16,465 nt of DNA from CAZLPW01 sp964561495. GTDB lineage: Bacteria > Fidelibacterota > Marinisomatia > Marinisomatales > UBA1611. The notes below the pieces were generated by a model, which was given only the letters and a program-made list of their open reading frames with translations, had not been told where the DNA came from and searched no databases. Location: the NCBI GenBank assembly GCA_964561495.1, contig CAZLPW010000043.1, positions 1 through 16,465 on the forward strand, given 5' to 3'. Positions 7,017 through 14,156 of the stretch are shown here, one piece after another. The translations under genes and the position numbers were made by a program. The first letter of the stretch is position 1. Each line of letters starts with the position of its first letter.

Positions 7017-7502
7017 TTGGTAAATATAAAGCATCTTCTAATTTATCTTTTGATATCTCTTATAATTGGATTTGGATATAATTTTTTAATAATTGATGGG
7101 ATACCTATTTTTGCAAAACCATTAGAAACTGTAGAAAATGATTTTAATCTAAAACAAATAATCACAGAACCAATGATCAGAGAGGTATCTCTCGAAGCAG
7201 CTATTAAACTGCACGGTGAGGGTGTATTGTTTATTGATGCTAGAGCAGAAGAATATCTGGCGGATGGTTTTATATCTGGAGCTATAGCAAATGATGATAT
7301 AAATTTATTAGAGTCCGAGATTGTGGAAAAAATAGGTTACGACACGGCGTTCGTTGTTTATTGTAGCGATGATGAATGTGGATCTAGCGAGCAAATGGCC
7401 TATGACCTTCAAGATCTAGGTTTTATGAATATTCTAGTTTTTAAAGGAGGCTGGAAATCTTGGAAAGAGAATAACCTGCCTGTAGAAATAATAAATGAAT
7501 AG
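7017..7502 (+). CDS. Membrane-anchored rhodanese-domain protein
   Basis: 161 residues. One transmembrane or uncleaved signal segment (about residues 5-27) places a single rhodanese domain (about 57-160) outside the cytoplasm. Rhodanese marks are V-L-F-I-D74-A-R, the following Y-L-A-D-G-F-I-S-G-A, and the active loop Y-C116-S-D-D-E-C121-G-S, then G-F-M-N-I-L-V-F-K-G-G-W-x-x-W. C116 is the expected persulfide-carrying cysteine; C121 is a second thiol in the loop. The family moves sulfane sulfur (in some proteins selenium) to acceptors. The start is TTG (7017-7019), 14 nt after the selenoprotein stop, with no clear Shine-Dalgarno, and the end overlaps the next gene by 8 nt. It is an operon partner of the selenoprotein and the MauE-like protein. 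Confidence 0.88.
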   Translation: MVNIKHLLIYLLISLIIGFGYNFLIIDGIPIFAKPLETVENDFNLKQIITEPMIREVSLEAAIKLHGEGVLFIDARAEEYLADGFISGAIANDDINLLESEIVEKIGYDTAFVVYCSDDECGSSEQMAYDLQDLGFMNILVFKGGWKSWKENNLPVEIINE

Positions 7503-7950
7503 ATATAGAACATATTTGCTGCTTTTGGCCAGAGTCTTTTTGGGTATTATGTGGGTATTGGCAGGTATTGAGAAAATTGCAGATCCAGCTCAATTTTCTC
7601 GCGATATTTCAAACTATCATTTACTTCCATTTGGTTTGGAAAATACTGTCGCGATAGTATTGCCCTGGTTGGAACTGCTTATTGGGTTATCACTTATATT
7701 TGGGCTATATATAAACTCTGCATCATTTATATCAGGTGCACTTATGGTTATTTTTATTTTATTTATTTCACAGGCTATGGCTCGTGGTTTCAATATTGAA
7801 TGTGGGTGTGGGTTGAAAGAAGGGCAGATGGTAGGATGGGGTAAAATATTTGAAAATATATTATACTTTCTTGGATCCTATTTTATTTTAATAAGAAAAG
7901 AAAAAACACTAGAATTTTTACCAAAAGTTAGATTGTCTTCAAATATATAG
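7495..7950 (+). CDS. MauE/DoxX-like membrane protein with Cys-Gly-Cys motif
   Basis: 151 residues with four hydrophobic segments (about 6-27, 48-72, 76-95 and 117-134). The opening A-R-V-F-L-G-I-M-W-V-L-A-G-I-E-K-I and P-x-x-F-x-x-x-I-x-x-Y-x-L-L-P are typical of the MauE/DoxX redox-associated membrane family, as is N-I-E-C103-G-C105-G after the third segment. MauE is needed for disulfide formation in methylamine dehydrogenase, and relatives are often found next to thiol proteins or rhodaneses. The ATG lies inside the 3' end of the rhodanese gene (8-nt overlap), which implies coupled translation. I infer that its CGC pair exchanges electrons with the rhodanese or with the Cys-Gly-Sec centre of the selenoprotein. 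Confidence 0.85.
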   Translation: MNRYRTYLLLLARVFLGIMWVLAGIEKIADPAQFSRDISNYHLLPFGLENTVAIVLPWLELLIGLSLIFGLYINSASFISGALMVIFILFISQAMARGFNIECGCGLKEGQMVGWGKIFENILYFLGSYFILIRKEKTLEFLPKVRLSSNI

Positions 7951-7975
7951 TTGTACTAACTTTGTCAGCACTTTT

Positions 7976-8048
7976 GCGAGAGTAGCTCAGCTGGTAGAGC
8001 ATCACGTTGCCAACGTGAGGGTCGCGAGTTCGAATCTCGTCTCTCGCT
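7976..8048 (+). tRNA. tRNA-Gly (anticodon GCC)
   Basis: Full cloverleaf of 73 nt: acceptor GCGAGAG (7976-7982) pairs with CTCTCGC (8041-8047), with T8048 as discriminator. The D arm contains AGCTCAGCTGGTAGAGC. The anticodon stem TCACG/CGTGA encloses loop TTGCCAA, giving anticodon GCC (Gly). The T arm has the GTTCGAATC core. The 3' CCA is not encoded. It lies 25 nt after the MauE-like gene and ahead of a terminator, so it may be partly read from the upstream operon. Confidence 0.96.
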
Positions 8049-8052
8049 CTTT

Positions 8053-8087
8053 GGGCTCTTCTATTTTATGTAGTTGAGCCCTTTTTT
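8053..8087 (+). terminator. Rho-independent terminator after tRNA-Gly
   Basis: GGGCTC (8053-8058) and GAGCCC (8076-8081) form a 6-bp stem, followed directly by six T (8082-8087). The T run reaches into the stop codon of the convergent small gene. There is no T-run on the opposite side, so it should work only for plus-strand transcription. Confidence 0.8.
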
Positions 8088-8346
8088 ATTGATCATCAAC
8101 AATAAATTTTCTTGTGGTTCTTGTTGTCTTGCAGTTTGGAAAGTCGAGTGTAAAGTAGTGATCATCTCTTATAGTATGAATTTTACCTGTCTTTGTATCT
8201 AATATTGTTAAATCATTATCAATAGAGTTCGAATCCATAGGGACGAATCTTCCCACGTCTCTATAGCTTGATGATGCTCCTATAAATAAGAATAGTAATA
8301 AGCATGCAACAGCACCTTTAACAAATCCCTCTCTGTTTAAATTCAT
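8086..8346 (-). CDS. Small membrane-anchored protein, unknown function
   Basis: 86 residues. The start is well supported: AAGGAG lies about 10 nt upstream of the ATG at 8346, one of the few clear Shine-Dalgarno sites in the window. There is one hydrophobic segment (about residues 10-28), then a short soluble part with R-F-V-P-M-D and I-L-D-T-K-T-G-K-I-H-T-I. The D-T-K-T-G-K-I pattern recurs in small exported proteins of unknown role, where it probably forms a beta hairpin. It follows the Ig-lipoprotein genes on the same strand after 82 bp and a possible terminator, so it may be a separate unit. No function assigned. Confidence 0.7.
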   Translation of the reverse strand: MNLNREGFVKGAVACLLLFLFIGASSSYRDVGRFVPMDSNSIDNDLTILDTKTGKIHTIRDDHYFTLDFPNCKTTRTTRKFIVDDQ

Positions 8347-8387
8347 TTTAATAATCTCCTTATGGTTTTTATATTTATGGTTTGAAG

Positions 8388-8410
8388 AAAAGTAAAAGTG
8401 TTTTTAACAC
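8388..8410 (-). terminator. Weak terminator after the Ig-lipoprotein operon
   Basis: On the minus strand GTGTT (8410-8406) and AACAC (8402-8398) form a short 5-bp stem with an AAA loop, followed by TTTTACTTTT. It is placed 19 nt after the end of the 8429-10270 gene. The stem is short, so efficiency is doubtful. Confidence 0.4.
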
Positions 8411-8428
8411 GTTTTTAGAAATATAGAA

Positions 8429-10270
8429 TTAGTTTCCGTTTTGGACGGTAATAAGAATTGGCTGAGAGTTTCCTACATTTTCTGCTAAATCTATTGCTGA
8501 TACTCTAATAACGTAGTCTGTGCTATCTTGAACAGCTTGAGTGTCCCACAAATAGGAATAAGGAGTCTCTGTGTCGGTCTGGAACAAAGAATCATCAATA
8601 AAAAACTGGACCTCAGATATACCACTATCATCGCTAACTGAGGCTGAGATTAGAACATATTCATTTAAAATTTGTCCTGCTAGAGGGTTGAGTATAGACA
8701 CAAGTGGGGGAGTTACATCTTGAGAATAAGGATCATTATCAATATAGACAGTTATGGGGATGAGATTAGTTTCATTCCCAGACAAGTCAGTTATTGAGAC
8801 CTGGACTATGTGGTTGTCATCTTCCGTTTCAATCGTTGTGTCCCAGTTGTATATGTATGGATCAGTAGAGTCACTAAAAACCTGTGCTCCATTGATAAAA
8901 AAATTAGTATAGTGAACCCCCTCATTATCAGAGCCAGAAACTTTTATTTCAATCTCGCCAGATAAAGATTGACCAGCAGCAGGATAGGTTATCATACCAC
9001 TAGGAAAAATATTATCATCATTATCTACTAGAAGAACAATCTGTTGTGAATATGTATAATTTCCGTTATTGTCATATGCAATTGTGGACCATATGTGCTC
9101 CGTGTCATCGTCCTCAGATAAGGTATTCCAAAAATAATTATATGGATCCTCATAGTCTGTGTTGACTAAAACGCCACCCTGGTAAAATTCTACGCGCTCT
9201 ATACCGAACTCATCAAATGCGATAGCTATAATTTCAGTAGTATCATAAACCGTTTGATTTGCAGCAGGCGATGCTATGTTAATTACTGGCGGAACCTGAT
9301 CATCATCAATATTGTTTATAGTTACGCTTATTGTTGGTAGAGAGCTTTGGTTGCCAGAGAAGTCTTCCAATATTACAGAAATAAAATACTCACTATCTTC
9401 TGATTCATTCGTTGTGTCCCATGAATATCTATATGGCTTAGTATTGTCGGTTCCTATTGATTGACCATTTATAAGAAAATCAACACTGTTTACTCCAAAA
9501 TCATCATAAGCAGAGACCTGGATGACAACTGTATCAGAAACGAAAGCGCCAGAAGGTGGGAATGTTATATTACCCGTTGGTGCAATCACGTCAGGTGATG
9601 GAATGTTATCAACAAATACAGTTATTGGGCCCATGCTGATCTGATTCTCGCTAATGTCAATTGCAGTCGCTGATATAGTATATGAATTATCGTTGATTCC
9701 AAGCGTAGACCAGTTGTATATATACGGAGACTCGCTAGTTTGGTGTACGGTGTCTCCTTCAAGAAAGAAGTAAACTACATAGACTGAGTCATTATCAGAT
9801 GCCACAACCCTTATGGCTACAGTATCAGAAACTGTTTGACCATTGGCAGGGTAGACTATAGTTCCAGTTGGAAGGATAGTATCAGGATTGGGAAGGTTAT
9901 CAACTTTGACCATGATCGTATTTGTTTGATTATAGTTTCCTGTAACATCATAAGCGTATGCCCAAATGGTGTTAAGCTGATCCTCGGGAAAAACATTGGT
10001 GTTCCATTTGTAAAAGATAGTGTCACCCTCACTACCTGAAAAAATAATTTCATCATTTAGATATAATTCAACAGTATCAATCTCATCGTTGTCATACGCA
10101 TAAACCGCTATTGTGACGGTGTCTGAAACAACTGCCTGATCAGCCGGATTAGAAATACTTAAAAGTGGTGCTATGGTATCTGGATCCTTTTGAACACTAA
10201 AGAAAGGACCTTCGCAAGCAGTTATTAAAAATAGCAAAACAAAAAGAAAAAAATTAATTACTCTCAGCAT
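8429..10270 (-). CDS. Lipoprotein with six bacterial Ig-like (Big_7-type) domains, copy 2
   Basis: 613 residues. Signal with lipobox L-I-T-A-C19, then E20, so it is likely a surface or outer-membrane lipoprotein. Residues 31-613 are six repeats of about 97 residues with the pattern D-x-x-P-P-x-x-x-I-x-x-P-x-x-G-Q-x-V-S-D-T-V ... A-x-D-x-x-G-V-x-x-V-x-F-x-I-[ND]-G ... P-Y-x-Y-x-W-[DN]-T ... D-x-S-G-N ... P-I-x-V-x-V-D-N. This matches the Ig-like fold often found in surface proteins, with acidic loops that could bind calcium. There is no catalytic domain. It starts 2 nt after the stop of its paralogue with no Shine-Dalgarno between, so translation is probably coupled. Role is probably structural or adhesive; this is inference from the fold. 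Confidence 0.85.
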   Translation of the reverse strand: MLRVINFFLFVLLFLITACEGPFFSVQKDPDTIAPLLSISNPADQAVVSDTVTIAVYAYDNDEIDTVELYLNDEIIFSGSEGDTIFYKWNTNVFPEDQLNTIWAYAYDVTGNYNQTNTIMVKVDNLPNPDTILPTGTIVYPANGQTVSDTVAIRVVASDNDSVYVVYFFLEGDTVHQTSESPYIYNWSTLGINDNSYTISATAIDISENQISMGPITVFVDNIPSPDVIAPTGNITFPPSGAFVSDTVVIQVSAYDDFGVNSVDFLINGQSIGTDNTKPYRYSWDTTNESEDSEYFISVILEDFSGNQSSLPTISVTINNIDDDQVPPVINIASPAANQTVYDTTEIIAIAFDEFGIERVEFYQGGVLVNTDYEDPYNYFWNTLSEDDDTEHIWSTIAYDNNGNYTYSQQIVLLVDNDDNIFPSGMITYPAAGQSLSGEIEIKVSGSDNEGVHYTNFFINGAQVFSDSTDPYIYNWDTTIETEDDNHIVQVSITDLSGNETNLIPITVYIDNDPYSQDVTPPLVSILNPLAGQILNEYVLISASVSDDSGISEVQFFIDDSLFQTDTETPYSYLWDTQAVQDSTDYVIRVSAIDLAENVGNSQPILITVQNGN

Positions 10271-12051
10271 TGCTAATTTGAAACTATTACCAATATTGGT
10301 TGCAGATTGGATGTATTTTGCGAAGTGTCAGTGACCTTTGCTGATAGTGTATGTTCAGAGCTGTTTGCTAGTTGAGAAGTGTCCCAGTTGTAAACGTAAG
10401 AGCTATCAACAGCCTCAGAGCTATCAATAAAAACTGATGCGCCATCTATTAAAAATTCGACTGAAAGAATCCCAACATTATCTTGTGCATCTACAGTAAA
10501 TAAAACAGTACCCCCTATGGTCTGTCCAGATAGTGGATTTGATATGATTCCTGTTGGCGGAATATTATCAGCGGCTGGTATATTATCAACAGTAACACTT
10601 ATAGGAAGAATTTCTGTGGTATTGTTTGAGGAATCAGTAATTGTTGCCTGAATAATATGATCCTGATCTTCGGTCTCTTGGTTGGTGTCCCAATCATATA
10701 TAAACGGGTATTCATAATCTTCATGTATCTGAGTGCCGTTAATACTAATAGACACAGATGATACGCCTACGTCATCACTTGCTACGACCTCAATGCTAAC
10801 GGTATCGCTTACTACTTGTCCAGGGTATGGATAAATAATTTGTCCTTGGGGCGCTTCATTATCAAAATTGTTTACATAAACAGCAATGGGATTGGCAGAA
10901 AAGCTATTTCCTGATATATCCTCTGCAATTGCCCCTATTATATATTCTTCATCTTCATCTAGATTCTCTGTGTTTAATGAAAATGTGTAAGGGGTTTCGT
11001 AGTCGGTCTCTTCTGGCTCGCCATTTATCATTAGTTTTACAAAGGCAACACCTAGATTATCAGAGGCTTCGGCAATAACATTAATCAAACCAGAAATCTC
11101 TTGTCCAGAAGCAGGAGAGATAATTGCCACATTAGGAGGCGTGATGTCACTTTCAGTCCAATTGTTTGAGGTTACAGTTATAGGGTTTAATGTAGTTTCA
11201 TTTCCAGTTTCATCAGTAAGTATAGTGGTGATTATATGGACACCATCAGAGGTATCCTGAGTCGTATCCCAGCTGTATTCATAAGGGATTTCAAAATCTG
11301 TAAAGTGGCTGTTTCCATCAATGTAAAATTCAACATTCTCGATGGATCCATTATCATAAGCAGAAACCTGTATATCAACTACACCAGATACAATCATCCC
11401 AGCCGCAGGATAAATGATTGATCCAGTTGGTGGCTCGGTGTCTATGATGTTTCCATTGTTTAGTGTAACCACAAATGGCTCGATGATATAAATATTATCA
11501 GAAATATCTGCGATTTCTGCGCGTATAGAGTAAGAGCCATCAAGACGATAAAGAGTGTTCCAGTTATATACATAGGGTGATGTTTGCACATAACCCTCTG
11601 GAAAATCATTAATATAGATTTTTACATATTTCACACTATCATTATCACTAGCGTTAACCTGAATCGGTACTGTACCCTCAAGTACCGCACCCATATATGG
11701 ATATATTATATATCCATCAGGCATAACATTATCAGTAATATCTAATTTTACTCTTATTGGATAAGGACGAAATTGATTTCCTGCTGGATCAACTGCTACA
11801 AAAGATAATGAATGGAACTTATCATCAGTAAATAATCTATCTCCGTTTGAGTTGACGGAGTCTGCTTTCCAAAATTTTTGGAAAATATCATCTGTTTTAT
11901 TATTGGTACTACCAAGTGTGTCTTCGTTGACAATAAAAACAATGGACTTTACTTTATCATTATCAGTTGCATGTACTTTAAATAATATATTGTTAAATAT
12001 TGTGTCGCCATGTACTGGAGAGATGATTGTAGCGACAGGGGGAGTACGATC
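8432..12051 (-). repeat. Twelve Ig-like domain repeats of about 290 bp across two genes
   Basis: Each gene carries six in-frame repeats of about 97 codons; the array is interrupted only by the stop, the start and the lipoprotein signal of the second gene (10276-10180). The motifs P-Y-x-Y-x-W-[DN]-T and D-x-S-G-N recur once per unit. Repeats have diverged clearly at the DNA level, so the array is older than the 87-bp repeats at the left of the window. Confidence 0.8.
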
Positions 12052-12153
12052 AGGTTCAGGAACTTCAATAACATCATCCCCACAAGATACAATAAAAATT
12101 AAGATATAGATAAAAATATAAGATATCTTGTTAATATAACTATTGTTTAACAT
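10273..12153 (-). CDS. Lipoprotein with six bacterial Ig-like (Big_7-type) domains, copy 1
   Basis: 626 residues and organised like its downstream neighbour: lipobox F-I-V-S-C24, acidic linker (G-D-D-V-I-E-V-P-E-P), then six Ig-like repeats from about residue 35 to the end. The first repeat is the most divergent, with an insertion near residues 85-105, and the fourth has S-L-N-T where the others have W-[DN]-T. The two proteins have matching length, domain number and order, so gene duplication is likely. It is the second gene of a minus-strand operon, 9 nt after the gene ending at 12163. No enzyme domain is present. Confidence 0.85.
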   Translation of the reverse strand: MLNNSYINKISYIFIYILIFIVSCGDDVIEVPEPDRTPPVATIISPVHGDTIFNNILFKVHATDNDKVKSIVFIVNEDTLGSTNNKTDDIFQKFWKADSVNSNGDRLFTDDKFHSLSFVAVDPAGNQFRPYPIRVKLDITDNVMPDGYIIYPYMGAVLEGTVPIQVNASDNDSVKYVKIYINDFPEGYVQTSPYVYNWNTLYRLDGSYSIRAEIADISDNIYIIEPFVVTLNNGNIIDTEPPTGSIIYPAAGMIVSGVVDIQVSAYDNGSIENVEFYIDGNSHFTDFEIPYEYSWDTTQDTSDGVHIITTILTDETGNETTLNPITVTSNNWTESDITPPNVAIISPASGQEISGLINVIAEASDNLGVAFVKLMINGEPEETDYETPYTFSLNTENLDEDEEYIIGAIAEDISGNSFSANPIAVYVNNFDNEAPQGQIIYPYPGQVVSDTVSIEVVASDDVGVSSVSISINGTQIHEDYEYPFIYDWDTNQETEDQDHIIQATITDSSNNTTEILPISVTVDNIPAADNIPPTGIISNPLSGQTIGGTVLFTVDAQDNVGILSVEFLIDGASVFIDSSEAVDSSYVYNWDTSQLANSSEHTLSAKVTDTSQNTSNLQPILVIVSN

Positions 12154-12162
12154 TTTTCTAAT

Positions 12163-12978
12163 TTACGAAATTTTTTGTCTAATCACTCGAATGACCTTAC
12201 CACCAAATTTAGTTTTCTCCAATCTAAAGATAACATTATCGGATATGGTTTGTAAAACATGTTTCAACGATCCGATATACATATTTCTGCCAAACTTTTT
12301 TTCTTCAAAAATAGGAGTAAAATAAAATGAACGCTTGTCTTTCCATAAATCCCAAATAAGTGATGCAATTGTTGCGCTAGGGATTAATGTAACAAATGAT
12401 TCATAGGTAACCCCAGTCTTGTTTAGACCAAAAAATTTCAATTGTGGTAAAAAATCTTTTATCCTTAAATCAATTAGAAAAGCAAGACCGAAAACATAGG
12501 TAGAATATGCTGAACCTCTTTCTACAGAATATTCAAGTACAGAATAATCTGTAACAACTTTTTCTATATTTAGCATTGAATAATAAGTAGATTTTTTAGG
12601 AGAGGTCGTTACTAAAATTTCTGGTTTAAAAAAATCATCGTTGGCTAGGATTGATTGGTAGGGGATAGTGTCACCTTCAATGGTATATACAGTTCCAGGA
12701 CGATTACTTATTCTTCTCATGTTTTCTTTAAAACTTAGGCTGTAATGGAAAATGCGATTGAAATCGTTATAGATATAGTATACCTTCCAGGTAGGCATTT
12801 TGAGTGGCTCTAAAGAATCGGCTAATCTATAATAAACATTTGCTACATCTAAGGAATCAACATAGCCAACAATGGTCTTGCCATTAAACATGACAATCAT
12901 ATGTTTAACATCTGTATCACTCTCGTTTTTAGCGAATGATACAGAACAGAAAATCAGTATGGCAAAGATTAGTTTCAT
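12163..12978 (-). CDS. Exported protein of unknown function
   Basis: 271 residues with a clear signal peptide (M-K-L-I-F-A-I-L-I-F-C-S-V-S-F-A, cut after about residue 16). No family is recognised. Residues about 27-75 (M-I-V-M-F-N-G-K-T-I-V-G-Y-V-D ... M-P-T-W-K-V-Y-Y-I-Y) and about 93-140 (G-T-V-Y-T-I-E-G-D-T-I-P-Y ... M-L-N-I-E-K-V) look like two copies of a small beta module of the kind G-x-x-I-x-G-x-V ... I-x-x-I, common in exported proteins of the Bacteroidota group. A hydrophobic stretch lies around residues 192-212. It is the first gene of the operon with the two Ig lipoproteins, so it may act with them at the envelope. No Shine-Dalgarno is seen. Confidence 0.75.
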   Translation of the reverse strand: MKLIFAILIFCSVSFAKNESDTDVKHMIVMFNGKTIVGYVDSLDVANVYYRLADSLEPLKMPTWKVYYIYNDFNRIFHYSLSFKENMRRISNRPGTVYTIEGDTIPYQSILANDDFFKPEILVTTSPKKSTYYSMLNIEKVVTDYSVLEYSVERGSAYSTYVFGLAFLIDLRIKDFLPQLKFFGLNKTGVTYESFVTLIPSATIASLIWDLWKDKRSFYFTPIFEEKKFGRNMYIGSLKHVLQTISDNVIFRLEKTKFGGKVIRVIRQKIS

Positions 12979-13004
12979 GGGTCTTAAATTAACAACCTTG
13001 TAAT

Positions 13005-13715
13005 ATGATTCAAATCTACCGATATATTAGTATTTATATAACAATAATGACATTTTCTGTAGCTGTCCAGCCTAAAATTAATTTAGAGTTAGGGCTTGGT
13101 TTCTACGGCCCTGAGATGAAAGGCTTTGACGATAACGCTGATGTCCCCTTTCCAAATAAAAGTATATTTAATAGAAACCTGTTGCCAAATTTTTCAATTT
13201 TTTATGAATTTTTTCATAATGCAAGAATAGGCTATAGTTCCTACGTCTCTTATGAATTTGGAAAGGCGAACCTACAGGAGTCCCAACCTGTATTTAAAAG
13301 ATCAATTAGATATCGGATGTTTCCTATTGAAACATATTTTCGTTGGCGTCCTAGGATTGAGCTAAACTTCACCCTTGCTCCAATATGGGGTAGAGGTAGG
13401 ATTACCATGGATACAAAGCCTAATGACAAATATGAGGATTGGAACGAACTCTTAAATAGCTTTGGCGATGAGGATCCGCTTTCTCAATTAGGAGGTACGG
13501 ATGTAATGATAAATGACTGGCTTGGTTATTCTGGGTTAATTGGTGTTCGCTATTATTTAAGTCCTCGTACAGGTATAGATTTTAAAATTGGCTTTATGCA
13601 TAATGGATACAAAAAAGATAAATGGCTACTACAAAAGAACCAGGTCAAAGGTCCTGACTTATCTATTAAAGATTTACCCTTGTTTACTCTAAAATATAAT
13701 TATGCGTTAAAATGA
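13005..13715 (+). CDS. Putative outer-membrane beta-barrel protein
   Basis: 236 residues. The N-terminus is hydrophobic (about residues 4-21, ending S-V-A-V-Q), fitting a signal peptide. The remainder alternates amphipathic strands and short turns, with aromatic girdles such as L-G-L-G-F-Y-G-P, I-G-Y-S-S-Y-V-S-Y-E-F-G, M-F-P-I-E-T-Y-F-R-W, L-I-G-V-R-Y-Y-L-S-P-R-T-G-I-D-F-K-I-G-F and a last strand L-F-T-L-K-Y-N-Y-A-L-K. This is typical of small OmpA/OmpW-like barrels, although the specific family is not recognised. It ends with TGA overlapping the ATG of the next gene (ATGA). It shares a 26-bp divergent spacer with the 12163-12978 gene, so its promoter may lie partly inside that gene. Confidence 0.7.
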   Translation: MIQIYRYISIYITIMTFSVAVQPKINLELGLGFYGPEMKGFDDNADVPFPNKSIFNRNLLPNFSIFYEFFHNARIGYSSYVSYEFGKANLQESQPVFKRSIRYRMFPIETYFRWRPRIELNFTLAPIWGRGRITMDTKPNDKYEDWNELLNSFGDEDPLSQLGGTDVMINDWLGYSGLIGVRYYLSPRTGIDFKIGFMHNGYKKDKWLLQKNQVKGPDLSIKDLPLFTLKYNYALK

Positions 13716-14092
13716 AATATTATTTTGTTTTAATTTTCTATGTTCTTTGCCTCTCCTTTTCTGAAACACCAAAAAAAATAAATGGAAAGAAGAAAGAAAA
13801 AAAAGTTTATGAAGTTGGACCCTGTCATGAGCCTATGGACCCGCTTATAATTAAGGCAAAAAAAGAGGGCATGTTATCAATACCTCTGCTATCACTATTT
13901 AAATACAGAAAATTAGTTAAAGAGTGTAAAAAAACAGGGCACCGTAAGATGATCAGGGAGATAAACCAAATAGACTATAAGAGAGCATATCGAGATTCAA
14001 AGAACATGACAGGTTGGACATCAAACCATGCTATGTGTGCTACTATTGTTATTTTTTATTTTTATATAGGACTAGTTACTGCAAATAAATAA
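13712..14092 (+). CDS. Small exported/membrane protein, unknown function
   Basis: 126 residues with an N-terminal signal (about 1-17), a Lys-rich stretch (K-K-I-N-G-K-K-K-E-K-K, about residues 21-31), a Cys/His pair (P-C-H-E-P, about 37-41), two further Cys, and a hydrophobic segment near the C-terminus (about 107-123). No family is recognised. It overlaps the upstream barrel gene by 4 nt (ATGA), so the two are coupled and probably act together in the envelope. Confidence 0.65.
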   Translation: MKYYFVLIFYVLCLSFSETPKKINGKKKEKKVYEVGPCHEPMDPLIIKAKKEGMLSIPLLSLFKYRKLVKECKKTGHRKMIREINQIDYKRAYRDSKNMTGWTSNHAMCATIVIFYFYIGLVTANK

Positions 14093-14129
14093 ATCTTTTA
14101 TCTGCTTACAATTAAATTACAGGCTATTT

Positions 14130-14135
14130 TATAAT
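14130..14135 (+). promoter_or_regulatory. Candidate -10 box for the yej-like operon
   Basis: TATAAT lies 21 nt upstream of the ATG at 14157, with CTTACA (14105-14110) as a weak -35 at a long 19-nt spacing. The 64-bp gap after the previous gene has no clear terminator, so read-through is also possible. Confidence 0.3.
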
Positions 14136-14156
14136 CATTAAACAAAGAGAATTAAA

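Noticed and set aside
7976..8048. tRNA-Gly as an integration site for a mobile element
   Set aside because: No integrase gene and no direct repeat of the tRNA 3' end were seen in the window.
8053..8087. Terminator acting in both directions for tRNA-Gly and the convergent small gene
   Set aside because: Only the plus-strand side has a T run; on the minus strand the stem is followed by AAAGAGC.
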